64,000 nucleotides of DNA from Humulus lupulus (taxonomy: Eukaryota > Streptophyta > Magnoliopsida > Rosales > Cannabaceae), in the NCBI RefSeq assembly GCF_963169125.1, contig NC_084794.1, positions 108,848,358 through 108,912,357 of the forward strand, in the 5' to 3' direction. Positions 34,873-46,703 of this stretch are shown one piece after another (position 1 is the first letter of the stretch; every line of letters begins with the position of its first letter). The position numbers were made by a program, and so were the translations under genes. The notes below the pieces were generated by a model. That model was given only the letters and a program-made list of their open reading frames with translations. It searched no databases and was not told the DNA's origin.

Positions 34873-36239
34873 ACCTTTACTTGCCCTCGAGTAATGAACT
34901 CTAAACACTCTAAATAAAACACAAATAGACTCTAAAATGAATCAAGTCAATAGCAATTGATCTAGCCTAAAAAATCATGAATACCATGCTATATAATCCT
35001 TAGAACATTATAGCCATCATTTTACAATCCAAAATTTTAAGTAAAATATTTCTCAAATTCACTTAGAAGCATCAATACATATGGCAACCAAATCATGATT
35101 AATGAATAAACAAGTACTCAACTTAGTTTACACAAAACTAATTCCCACCAGTAGTCCATCGAGTTCATAATCCCATAGGCCTGCTAACTTACTATTCTCC
35201 ACTAATTTAGACTAAAACATGCTCAAGAATCACAAGGACTTTTCAAGGTTATCACGAATGACTTCGGTGAAGGTGGGTGAAAAAGTCATTTAAGCTTAAC
35301 CTACCACAAGTATATAAACCAATCAAACCAATGTACAACTTTACAATCTACAATCAACCATTCATTACCTTTTGTTCATTGCTTGAAAGGGATTTATTGT
35401 AACGCAACCAAGTATATATATATTTTTCATTTTTCTTTCTTTTGTTTTCTTTAGAAGATGTATGCTTCCCCCAAACTTATTTCTTTATTACTCAAGGGAG
35501 GTAACATTTAAATATAATAAATATATATTTTCTTTCTTTTCTTCTCTCTCTCTACAAACCATTCCCAACACATTACTTCCCCAATTACATATTATATTCT
35601 CATGGTAGTCAACGGAAAATGAATATAACTAAGGTTGATGAAGTTCAAAACATGGTACAAACAATGAAAAAGGTACTTTAAAGCTCAAATGGGTTAACTA
35701 TGGATATCAAATTGTAAAGGCCGGCTCGAAAGGCTCAAACGATCCAACAAATGCCTTAATCATCTTCCTAAGCATGCAAAGCCTCAAAATTTTTGTCTCG
35801 AATAGTAAACAAGCAAGTTCTAGAATTTTCCAACATCTTTCCTCAAACCAAAGATTCAGCAATGCATAACCCACACCATTGAGTACAAGAAATTCAACAA
35901 TCATGATCAAGTATTCATATTTATTAAGAACTACAAGTAAACTCAAGAAATATCCAACTCAAGCACACATATTTTTTTTCATAGCATAGCTTTTAGTTCC
36001 AACAAATTATATCACACTGTATTCACTCAGTCTCATCGGATATCATTATCAACTTGATTCACTAACAACATGACACTAAAGTTAATTACCCAAATAAGAC
36101 ACTAACAACAAACAACTAAACACTAATAACAAAAATAAATAAGTCTCCTCCCCCTCACTTAATTAACACATTGTCCCAAATGTGTAAAATAAAGAAAGAA
36201 AAAGAAGAACTTACCAAAATCCCGACAATATATCTCAAA
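34873..36239. other. Athila 3' non-coding region
   Basis: AT-rich, no gene. Its position between the polypurine tract and the extra ORF fits the long non-coding 3' region of Athila elements. Confidence 0.5.
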
Positions 36240-37446
36240 ATGGCAGTGGCGGCGATTGTGGTTGGTAAGGCGAGTACTACGGAGGACAGCCAAATTAATT
36301 ATGTTGATCATCATTCATCATCCAATGGTGCACCAATTGAACCTCATGATCATACCTTTGCTCCATGTACTGATTCCAATGTTGATTCTGAGCATGATGC
36401 GATTGGATCATATATTGATTTTGTTCAATAATATAATCCAATCTATCATGAGTCCACTGAGTATGAGAGTCAATAGGCCCACCAAGAGCCAAAGAGTGTG
36501 CACCACGGCTCGGCCCAACCTCATCAACTTCACCAGTGCCCAAAGGAGCATTCTCTTCTTGTTCTTCAGTCCACTGGCGCTTAGGCACATTGCCAGGCTG
36601 TGGTTATTTAAGAGAGGTCGTGGGAAATTGATGAACCATGGTTGGGTAATCGGTTTCATGGGCTTCCAAATGAGGTCTCCTTCAAAGATGGGTACCTCAT
36701 AAACTTTGCACAAATCAGTAACAAATGCTCCATGCCCCAGACCACCAGTTGTATTGAGCTTACAAATATTTTGAATACTGTACCAGATCACCCTTCCCAC
36801 ATCCACTATCATACCTTTCATAATGGCATACACAAGCAACAACCTTTCCCGATCAATAAAGGAAAAATTAGTACTTGATAAGAGACGAGCACTTACAAAA
36901 TAACCCCAGGCAAGAGCTATGGGATTCAACTGCCACCAGAACATGTGTTTGGCCTCCCCATGGGCATAATTGAACTGAGCCCCAAGCATGCTCAATGTAA
37001 AAAGTAGGTAGTTGAAGAAGAGTATTAAATGAACCAATGTCCGGTGGTACATCTTTCTCGCGGATGAAGACTTTGTACTCTTCGTCTTGACTAGTAAAAT
37101 TGGCATAAAACTCATACAATTGGGAGTAATTTGCACTGTCCACTTGTAATGGCTCACAAAGTAGCTGCTAATTTTTCCTCGTAATCTCAGCTCGAATTTT
37201 CTCATATGTGGGGTCATTCATATATGAATCTGCTTGATATTCCATTCCCCTTTCCAACACAACCAATTTCCCATTCAATCTTTTAAACAAATCCGAGGCT
37301 TCCTTGGTTTTAAACTTCGCTGTATTAAAGTCGACTTGTGGTGGAGAAGGTGGAGGAGCATTTTGGGAGAATGAGGTGTTGGACACCTTTTCGGAATGGG
37401 CAGCACACAAGGGATTTCTTTTAGGACCCATAGCACACTTCCACAA
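36240..37446 (-). pseudogene. Extra ORF downstream of Athila pol (putative plant transposon protein domain)
   Basis: Minus-strand pieces start at 37446 (MGPKRNPLCAAHSEK, then FKTKEASDLFKRLNG), continue in other frames with YEFYANFTSQDEEYKVFIR (37143-36868), then ALAWGYFVSARLLSSTNFSF and RERLLLVYAIMKG (in 37217-36408), and end near PKRQWTEEQEENAPLG (36588-36295). The WxYFxxxRxxPT..xxDRxxLLYAI pattern is that of the Pfam domain named putative plant transposon protein, which I know from Athila-like elements. It occupies the place of the env-like ORF in that clade. At least three frame breaks and an in-frame stop make it a pseudogene. An envelope function is not shown by anything visible here. 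Confidence 0.55.
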
Positions 37447-38221
37447 TTTTCTTTAATCACCAAACCCCTCAAAATAAATTTGGGCAGCACTTCCCCTTGT
37501 TTTTATTGGTTTCCCACAACAAAAAGTCACCCAGAGTACTCCAATTGCACACCAAATAATCAACAATCCCACAACAATCCACAAAATTGCTCCAAAATTC
37601 TCCACACAATAATTAATCCACAAATTTAAAACTTAGCACAAAAACTTCACAAATAATGATGAAATTTGACTTACTTGTGTGAGATACACTTGTGCTACAC
37701 TTTTCCTCCCTTTCCGAGCAACAATTTCAGAACCCAAGAGTTGTGTGTGGGAAATTTTCTAATTTTAGGGTTAGGCTATGGGAAACATGGGGTGGAGGAG
37801 AAAGAAAGTGGAAATAATATTGGGTAAAATATTGTGGGAGATGATTGTATGTAGGAGAATGATTAATGAGTGTGGAGGGGGTGTTTATGGTTGCTGAGAA
37901 TGGTGGTGAAGAGGATAGGTGTGGTTATGGTGAAGGAGGAGGAGAGAAAATGTGAAGTGAATGGGAATTTTTTTTGGAATTTTAGGGATTTAATGAGCCT
38001 GCTCGAAGTAGTTCCGTAGCCCGCAACAATTTGTTGGGATTTTTCTGGGCTCGAGCGCCACGACCCTCCACGGCTGTGCCGTGGCCCATGTTGCGTCGAT
38101 TTTTTTTTGCCTTGAACGTCGCGACCTTCCAGGGCTGTGTCGCGGCCCGTGTTGCTTTGAAAAAGAACCTCCAACTCTCTTTGGACTCGGCTAGCTGCGA
38201 CCCTTAAACTTCCCTTGGGCA
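36943..38221 (-). repeat. Tandem duplication in the Athila 3' region, copy 1
   Basis: The block from ACATGTGTTTGGCC (36943) to CCCTTGGGC (38221) recurs at 38222-39470. Corresponding points lie about 1.3 kb apart (TGGGCAGCACTTCCCC at 37481 and 38817). It includes the start of the extra ORF and its upstream non-coding stretch. Confidence 0.8.
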
Positions 38222-39470
38222 CATGTGTTTGGCCTATTAAACCGAGCCCCAGGCATGCTCAATGTTTCAGCCACCTCCACATAATCAAGTTCACTAAAAT
38301 GTGCCAACTGATGATACTTATCTTCAAGTGTCGAAAAAGTAGGTAGTTAAAGAAGAGTATTAAATGAACCAATGTCTGATGGTACATCTTTCCTGCAAGC
38401 GAAGAATTAGTACTCTTCATCTTGACTAGTAAAATTGACATAAAACTCATACAATTGGGAGTAATTTGCACTATCCACTTGCAATGGCTCACAAATTAGC
38501 TGCTAATTTTGCCTCGCAATCTCAGCTTCAATTGTCTCATACGTGGGGTCATTCGTATATGAATCTGTTTGATATTCCATTCCCCTTTCCAACACAACCG
38601 ATTTCCCATTCAATCTTTTAAACAAATCTGAGGCTTCCTTGGTTTTAAACTTGGCTGTATTAATGTCGAATTGTGGTGGAGGAGGTGGAGGAGCATTATG
38701 GGAGGATGAGGTGTTGGACGCCTTTTTGGAATGGGCAGTGTGCAGGAGATTTCTTTTAGGACTCATAGCACACTTCCACAATTTTCTTCAATCGCCAAAC
38801 CCCTCAAAAGAAACTTTGGGCAGCACTTCCCCTTGTTTTATTGGTTTCCCACATCAAAAAGTCACCCAGAGTACTCCAATTGCACACCAAATAATCAACA
38901 ATCCCACAACAATCTACAAAATTGCTCCAAAATTCTCCACACAATAATTAATCCACAAATTTAAAACTTAGCACAAAACCTTCACAAATAATGATGAAAT
39001 TTGACCTACTTGTGTGAGATACACTTGTTCTACACTTCTCCTCCCTTTTGGAGCAACAATTTAAGAACCCAAGAGTTGAGTGTGGGAAGTTTTCAGATTT
39101 TAGGGTTAGGCTATGGGAAAAATGGGGTGGAGGAGAAAGAAAGTGGAAATAATATTGGGAAAAATGTTGTGGGTGATGATTGTATGTACGAGAATGATTA
39201 ATGAGTGTGGAGGAGGTGTTTATGGTTGCTGAGAATGGTGGTGAAGAGGAGAGGTGCGGTTATGGTGAAGGAGGAGGAGAGAAAATGTGAAGTGAATGGG
39301 AACAAAATTTGGAATTTTATGGATTTAATGAGCATGATCAAAGTAGCGCTACGACCCACCTCAATTTGTTGGGATTTTTCTAGGCTCGAGCACCACGATC
39401 CTCCAAGCTTGTGCCGCGGCCCAAGTTGCGACGAAATTTTTTTCTCGGCTCGTATCGCGGTACAAGCATG
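38222..39470 (-). repeat. Tandem duplication in the Athila 3' region, copy 2
   Basis: It repeats copy 1 with roughly 5-10% differences by eye, plus about 70 extra bases near 38265-38335 (TTTCAGCCACCTCCACATAA onward) that are absent from copy 1. It includes a second start of the extra ORF (38781-38503, FKTKEASDLFKRLNG again) and ends where truncated integrase sequence of the inner Athila begins. Confidence 0.8.
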
Positions 39471-39473
39471 TAA

Positions 39474-39770
39474 ACCACATTGTAATACTTTTGCAGTTGT
39501 TATTGTTGGTACGAAATGACCACCACAATGAAAAGTATGACAATGAGTCAAAATTGACACCATTTCATCTTCAGCCACACATCGGTGAATAATCTGATAT
39601 GCACAATGCTTGTATAAGATGGGATCCTCCCAATAATAATGCTTTACCTTTGATAAAAAAAATTTTAGTTGTTGTCTAGACATTTGTGGAGGCACTATAT
39701 TGGCAGCCAAGAAATTAACGTAGTTAGCAAACCACAGTACCTCCTTATTCTCCTCTACTTTAAATAATTG
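39474..39770 (-). pseudogene. Inner Athila integrase, zinc-finger start only
   Basis: Read on the minus strand from the end of RNase H: MAANIVPPQMSRQQLKFFL, KHYYWEDPILYK, then CVAEDEMVSILTHCHTFHCG, the HHCC-containing start of Athila integrase (compare 53665-53423). After AKVLQCGL the sequence leaves the family, so the catalytic core is deleted. The continuing open frame downstream is duplicated non-coding DNA. Confidence 0.75.
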
Positions 39771-42232
39771 CTAATCCAGAAAAGCATCATTAATCTGCAC
39801 CTCTTTCTTACTTTGACTCTCATCCAAAGTTAATATAGACAATTGATCAACTACCAAATTTTCAGTGCCTTTCTTATCCCTAATCTCCATGTCAAATTCT
39901 TGTAGTAGTAGAACCCAATGAATGAGATGAGGCTTGGAATCTTTCTTAGTCATAAGGTATTTAATGGCAGAATGATCAGTGTACACTATTACCTTATTCC
40001 CAATGAGATATGGCCTTAACTTATCAAAAGAGAACACAATAGCCAAAAGCTCCTTTTCTGTAGTAGCATAATTAACCTGTAACGATCCAACTATTCTAGA
40101 ATTTGGACCATTAATTACTACTATACTAATCTTAAGAAAACGTACATATGAAATAACCATAACTTTATTTAAAAACTGTAAAGTAAAGGTTAAATACATA
40201 AAAATTCATTTAGGATATGGGATCCCAATGTTTTGAAAACAAAATATAACTTAAATAAATTGGTTACAAAATTAAGTGCGGAAAAAAAATAATACATAGA
40301 AATCATAACTAAAAGACTTAAAAGCTTCATCCTCGAATCGAACGAGCAATCCACCGATTCCATCCTGCCTCAATACACATCCCCAAGCTGCCAAGAATCT
40401 TTTCGCCGCCATAACTATTTTCCTGCACATATAAACATAAATGAATGAGCCTAATACCCAGCAAGGAAAATCTAACACATAAATCATATACATAAAATTC
40501 ATATCAACATATACTAAAACATATCATAACATATGTCACATATACTATAATGGCCATTATTACTTGGGGTCCCATAAACTAAACAAGTCATATGCCCATT
40601 AGATTTGTGGGGCTTGCTGGCTAAGCAAGTCATATGCCCATAAATTTATTGGGGCTTGTTAGTTGTACAGGTCATATGCCCAAGTCTACAAACATACACA
40701 TCACACAAATCATAAGTTAACATAACACATAAATCATAAGATAACATATGGCATAACACATAATATCCTATCCTATTTTCCTTACCAATATACCGGGATG
40801 ATGAGAACAAAGTCGGGATTTTGGAACACTCCTAAAAACCATAATATAGAGGTGAGTATTATAAAAGAAAGAGATGAATGAACTAAAAACCACCGAGAAT
40901 ATTCTTACCGACAAGAAACCTCAAGTTCGAAGAACTTAGATGCCTAACCAAGAATAGAGAAGACTGAGTTAGGACTATAAAACTAATGAAACAATACTGA
41001 AAGGAACTAAGAATAGGAATACCTTGAATGCTTCTATGACCGAACTATACCTCGAAACTGAAATACACTATAACCTTACTTCCCAAGTATTTATTAAGCT
41101 TATAATGATTAAGCTTATAACCCCAATCCAAGTGTTTATCACTCTATAGTCTCACTAGCACTTGGAAGGCTCTGATCAATGCTTGAAGAATGAATGAAAA
41201 GGCTTGGTGCTAGGTCCTATTTATAGAGTTCTTGGAATAAAAATCTTCTTTTTGGCTTTGAATAAAAATAATGAATTTAATTGAAAATATTTGAATATTC
41301 TTCAGCCAAAGGCTTAGGACTTGGTCAAATTGTTCAAAGAGAGGTTTAAGAAGTTAAAGCTTGATTTATAAAACAAAATAATAAAAACAAATAGAATCCT
41401 AACTTCTAACTCCCTAAATCTCGTAACTCTAAACTCACCTGTAGTAAAATCAACATATCTGGAGCTGTAGGACTCCGATTTAGACTCTCTTTATACCGTT
41501 AGAAATATAATTCAATTATCTACAACTTTATAGAAATACTATTTTTCGAAATTCATAACATAACTAGGTCAAAAATAGGTCAGTAGTTACAGTACCCTAA
41601 AGTTAGGAAAAATCTATTTAATTATCTAACCTAATCCTCAAATAAATAAAACTATGACAAATGTCATGCTCCTAACATATTCTGGTGAAGACTAAGTCTT
41701 ATATTTCCCTTATTTTATCATTGAAATAATAATTCTTTAATAACCATGCATATGACAAGTGTTATAATCCTATTGGCTCAATCTAAACCTTATGTTATAA
41801 TAATTATCATATTAATAACCAGTAATATTAATCAAACCTTATGTTATAGTTAATATTCTTAAACTATAGGTTAAACTTATAAAATCCCTAACTATTTCTA
41901 GGAGTTTCCAACTAAGTCCCGGCTTGAACCAAAATCCACAGTAATAAACATACTATAACTACTACTAGCTATTACTATTACTACTACTATCTAACTAGCT
42001 AAGTAAAGTTCTTGGACTCTACATAACCTGAGCATCATTCAATGTATGACTTGCATAATAAATAGTTCTAAACACCTTGTCAACTTGTTGGCCCAACACT
42101 ACTCCTACTGCATAGTCACTTGCATTATACATCAACTCAAATGGCAATTACCACTTAGGTGCAACAACTATCAGTGCGGAAGTTAATTTCTCTTTAAGTA
42201 CCTTGAAAGCATGGCGACACTTCTCATAAAAT
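39771..42232 (-). pseudogene. Inner Athila RNase H, split by a solo LTR
   Basis: The N-terminal part lies at 42232-42024, and the C-terminal part at 40077-39771 reads [20 protein letters not shown], then [20 protein letters not shown], the normal end of gypsy RNase H. Between them sits a 1946-bp LTR with target duplication TAACC. The intact relative is at 54395-53838. Confidence 0.82.
40078..42023 (-). mobile_element. Solo LTR, 1946 bp, with 5-bp target duplication
   Basis: The plus strand runs TGTAACGATCC to GGACTCTACA, flanked by TAACC on both sides (40073-40077 and 42024-42028). There is no internal region. A TATA box on the minus strand (CTATAAATAGG, plus 41216-41226) shows minus orientation, so its 3' end is CGTTACA. 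LTR-LTR recombination is the usual origin. The family is probably a Tekay-like chromovirus, by recollection of LTR ends only. Confidence 0.85.
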
Positions 42233-43198
42233 TCAAAAGGTACTCCATTCATTAACAATGTAGATTGGGGTTTCGAAATCTTCAATGAATCTTTTGTACA
42301 ACCCCGCATGACCAAGAAAGCTTCTAACTCCTTTTACTGAAACCAGAGGTGGTAAATTCTCTATTGTTGATATCTTAGTCCGATCTACCTCAATTCCCTT
42401 ACTTGAAATCTTGTGCCCTAGAACAATTCCCTCATTCACCATAAAGTGGCACTTTTCCCAGTTCAATATTAGGTTAGATTCCTCACATCTCTTAAGAACC
42501 AACTCCAAATTGGCCAAACAATTATCAAACGAACACCCATAAACAGAAAAATCGTCCATAAATATCTCAATACCCTTTTCTACCATGTTCGAAAACATTG
42601 CCATCATACATCTTTGGAACGTTGCAGGTGCATTACAAAGTCCAAATGGCATTCTTCCAAACGCAAAAGTACCATACGGGCATGTAAACGTGGTTTTTTC
42701 TTGATCCTCAGGTGCAATGGCAATTTGATGGTATCTTGAATACCTATCCAAGAAACAATAATAACTATGGCCTGCCAAACTATCCAACATTTGATCAATG
42801 AAAGGCAAGTGAAAGTGATATTTTCTAGTGGCCTTATGAAATTTATGGTAATCTATACATATCCTCCAACCTGTCACAGTACGAGTCAGAATCAATTCAT
42901 TATTCTCATTCTTAACCACTGTCATTCCACCTTTCTTTGGAACTACTTGTACTAGACTCACCCATGCACTATCAGATATTGGTTATATCACCTCGACATC
43001 TAACCATTTAAGAATCTGCTCAAGTACCACTTCTTTCATAGCTGGGTTGAGTCTTCGCTGAGCTTCTATAGATGGCTTATTATCCTCTTCCATAAATATT
43101 CTATGCATCACTGTTGAAGGGCTTATCCCTCTAATATCTGCCAATGTCCAACCAATGGCCAATTTATGATCTCGTAAAACCCTCAATAACTTTTCCAT
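42233..43198 (-). pseudogene. Inner Athila reverse transcriptase
   Basis: 43198-42983 gives the N-terminal region (LLRVLRDHKLAIGWTLADI, then ISPSTVMHRIFMEE), followed by a stop at 42983-42985. 42961-42233 carries the palm: WRICIDYHKFHKATRK, then CFLDRYSRYHQIAIAP, MPFGLCNAPATFQRC and the catalytic FMDDFSVYG. The residues look complete apart from the stop. It copies element RNA into DNA in intact relatives. Confidence 0.88.
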
Positions 43199-44159
43199 TT
43201 CTATTTTAGAAAGTGCAGCGGATACAATTACAGGTAAAGTCTATTTCTCACCCAAATATGCATAACATAAATGATGTGGTAGAGACATTAATTCCAACTC
43301 TGGTGGCTGCTCAATGGTCTTTCTGGCCCTTGTTCCCTCATCTCGACATCATCATCATCATCATCATCATCATCTTCCTCACTACTTGTCAAAACTGCCT
43401 TTAAGGCATCCCTGTTCCACCTTCTTCCTAGAACTACATTATCAATCACACCAATGCTATTGCATCTGTCACTCACCCTTGGATAAGTCATCGCCTTAAA
43501 AACATTGAACACAACCTCATTCCCCTGAACTCTCAATCGAAGTTCTCCCTTTTGAACATCAATTAGAGCTTGTCCTATTGCTAGAAATGGTCTTCCAAGG
43601 ATAATTGGCACGTTTGTATCTTCTTCCATATCGAAAACTATAAAATCGATTGGAAGATGAACTTATCAAATTTTACCAACACGTCTTCAATAATTCCCTA
43701 AGGGTGCTTGACTAAACGATCTGTCAATTGTAATGTCACTGTTGTGGGCCTTGCTTCACCCAACCTTAGTTTGTGGAATACTAACAATGGCATTAAATTT
43801 ATAATGGCACCCAAATCACACAAAGCATGCATACATTCAAAGTCCCCAATGGTTCAAGGTATGGTAAAACTCCCTGGATCTCTTAACTTTTGCGGGAACT
43901 TTCTTTGCAAAATAACACTACAATCCTTAGTCAATGCTACAGTTTCATAATCTCCCAGCTTCCTTTTGTTAGATAGGATCTCTTTCATAAACTTGACATA
44001 GCTAGGCATTTGTTCCAATGCTTCAGCGAAGGGGATATTAATATGCAACTTTTTGAATACCTCCAAAACCTTCGCAAACTGTTTATCCAGATTGTGCTTA
44101 TGAAGCTTTTGTGAGTATGGGATCTTGATATGGTTTTCAATGCTTACTGGTAGTACCAC
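43199..44159 (-). pseudogene. Inner Athila protease region
   Basis: 44159-43854 has the linker HNLDKQFAKVLEVFKKLHIN, then FAEALEQMPSYVKFMKE. The protease core is broken between 43850 and 43630, and 43629-43288 gives MEEDTNVPIILGRPFLA, the end of the protease. A GAT/ATC microsatellite (about 43346-43374) encodes nine Asp in a row inside the acidic linker before RT. Confidence 0.75.
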
Positions 44160-44192
44160 TTCCTTTTCTGGGAGGCTATTAGTAACCTTTCC

Positions 44193-44812
44193 TTAACTAG
44201 AGTCCTTCTTTGCTATGCCTTGGTCCTTTTTCTCCTTACTTATCTCCTCTGACTGAGTTCTCTTACGCTTCTTGAACTGTGTTCCACTTCTCAAGGTGAT
44301 TTCTTGGCACTGTTCTTTAGGATTCACTTTAGTAGTGCTAGGAAAATTTCCTTGTGCTCTATTAGTCATTAGATTGGCCAATTGCCCTATTTGTGTCTCC
44401 AAACTCCTTATAGATGCCCTTGTCACTTTCATGAATTGGTTCAACGCATCAGGTTGTGGTTCAGTTTGCTTCATGGGAATTGACTGTTGTGGAGGTCTAT
44501 TTTGTGGTTGATAAAAGCTCAGTGGAGGTTGTTGATAAGATTTTTGAGTGGGTTGATTATTTGTCCAAGATAAATTTGGGTGGTTCTTCCAACATTGGTT
44601 GTATGACATGGAATAAGGGTTATTGTTTTGTCTCTGGTAATTCCCTATAGCTTGCACCTCTTCCATGGCATATTATTCATATCTAAGACAGGGCATTGAT
44701 TCATTGGATGTCCACTATCACTTGCCTTGCCAAAATTTTGCACTTGCATTGCTTGGGATGGAAGATGGGTCTGTTGTAATTGTTTTGTTAATGTTGCCAC
44801 TTGTGCTGTAAG
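44193..44812 (-). pseudogene. Inner Athila gag, C-terminal part left of the hAT element
   Basis: The minus strand reads LTAQVATLTKQLQQTHLP right at the hAT junction (44812), then a degenerate zinc knuckle (ASDSGHPMNQCP) and, in 44666-44193, a Gln/Pro-rich tail with QIGQLANLMTNRAQGNFPS and EITLRSGTQFKKRKR. The N-terminal part continues at 49488. Frame breaks occur near 44645. Confidence 0.8.
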
Positions 44813-44834
44813 TAGGGGTGTGCAGAAAATATCC

Positions 44835-45005
44835 GATCCAATAAAAAGCGACCGATCCAAAAAAAACCGACCGCCAAAAATTAGATGTCCAATTACTATT
44901 GGATCGGATCGGATGTAATTTTAAAAAATCCAAATTGGATCGGTCAGTTGTTGGATAACCATCCGACATCCAATAAAAACCGACCGAACCGATCCAATTT
45001 CCATC
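44835..45005. repeat. hAT left subterminal repeat region
   Basis: Dense GATCCAA, GGATCGG and CCGACCG words in both orientations. The right end (49270-49460) holds the same words. Such repeats bind transposase in known hAT elements; binding here is inferred. Confidence 0.7.
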
Positions 45006-45112
45006 AAATTACATCCAATACCTCACTGTAGCTTACTATAGGCTTGCACACATGGGATGATTAAAAAAACCCTAAACTAAACACACTTTCTTTTTTCCAA
45101 TACACAGATCCT

Positions 45113-45420
45113 ATGCCCAGCCGTTCGTCTTCTCTTCCTCCCTCCTTGTGCGTGCGATTCAAAGATTCACAGCCACAGTCACCCTCTCTCTCATCCTGTT
45201 CCGGCGGCCGGCGTCCTCTCCCTCTCTCTCTGTCACGGCATGACGTCTCCCTCTCTCTCTCTGCCATCGCAGGCGGCAGTCTCTCCCTCTCTCTGTCATC
45301 GCAGCAGGTGCACCGTGCAGTCTCTCTCTCTCTCATCACATCCATTTTCTCTGGCCACCCACTCTCTCTAGTTGGCCGACTCTCTCTCTCTACACTCGTC
45401 GACACTTGGTTGGTGGCAGC
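45113..45420. repeat. CT-rich region in the hAT leader
   Basis: Many CTCTCT tracts (for example 45183-45200, 45217-45230, 45325-45340). The 120-codon open stretch here is a by-product of this repeat. A possible intron donor (GGAG/GTAAATG, about 45438) follows, and an acceptor TTAATAG lies at 46703 before the ATG, so this may be the spliced leader of the transposase gene. The rest of 45440-46700 is AT-rich and non-coding. Confidence 0.5.
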
Positions 45421-46703
45421 AGTCGGGATTGATTGGGAGGTAAATGTTCTTTGGGTTGAGAGATTTTTTTTGTGAATTTGTTTAGGAATGGCTGAACAAA
45501 GATCAATGTAGATGGTGATTATTGATTTAGGTTGTTATAATATTCAGATTTTGTAAAGATTTTTATATTATGTTTATGCATTTTTAATTTTATAGTGAAT
45601 GCCTTATTTGCTGAGATATGTATACATGATAATATACATGTAATAGTGATAGACAGATTATGCATTTTTATAGTCAAAGTATACATGAGTTCATGTTGTT
45701 TGCTAAGATATGTATGTATGATTATAGAAAAAGAGGAATCACATTCACAATTACAGGGGAAAAAGTTAGCTTTCTTTGCATTGTTGTTTGATATTTTAGC
45801 TCTTAAACTTTTTTTTTTTCATTTTAGAAAAAGGAATAAAAATTATGGCTTTGTTTGAATAATTACTTTCATCTTCAATTAATTATTGATTATATCTAGA
45901 ATAGTTTTCAATCATAAGCTTATAAATATAGATTTATGAAAATGTAAGGAATTGTACTTTGCTGAATTTTGTATCATTTTCAACAAAAAATTATTATATA
46001 CTATCTATTTTTCGATTAAGTGAAGTTTTTTTTTTGGTCTTTTTTGAATTTTGTATCATTGGTCTTTCAAGTGAAGTTTTTTACATTTTTTTTGGCTCAA
46101 ATTCTAGGATGTCCACCACACTTTGAATTGCACTATTTTATTTGATTTTTTCAAGTACAAAGAATAAATTAATGATATGGAAATGCATCAAAAGAAGTAT
46201 AAAAAAGAAATGAATGACTTAAATTCTTTAAGTAAGGACAAATGTAAAAGAACAAATGAGCTAGGTTTAAGTAAAAGAAACAAAAAATAAAAAAAATAAA
46301 AAAATAGATGATATTATGACTTAACAAATGTATTGAGTGAGTGTTACTTAAAGTATACAAATTTGTCAATACGTTTGTTTTTTTTTGTCAATTTTTTTAT
46401 GTTTTATAAGTTTGTATTATATAAAAAATCTAATTAATATAATTACTAAATAATTATAAACAAACATGCATGATTGTGTGTATTCTATTATTACTCATAT
46501 ATATATAATATTACTTATATTTTTCTCACTATAACATTTTTTTTTGTAGATTCTTAGAGTGAGGTTAGGATAAAACTATTTATCACACTATAAAGCACCA
46601 CAGAATCTACCTCTAGCTCGGTAAGTTTAATTATTTATCAAGTTATTTAACATGAAGATTAAAATTTTAACACTAATATTTTTTATTTTAAACTTGTTAA
46701 TAG

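Noticed and set aside
39198..39710. 170-codon minus open frame as a separate gene
   Set aside because: It is a chimera: Athila integrase start fused by deletion to duplicated non-coding DNA.
43346..43374. Acidic poly-Asp tract as a functional domain
   Set aside because: It is a GAT/ATC microsatellite within a broken Athila linker.
45113..45475. 120-codon open frame and its antisense partner
   Set aside because: Product of CT microsatellites (Ser/Leu-rich); lies in the hAT leader.
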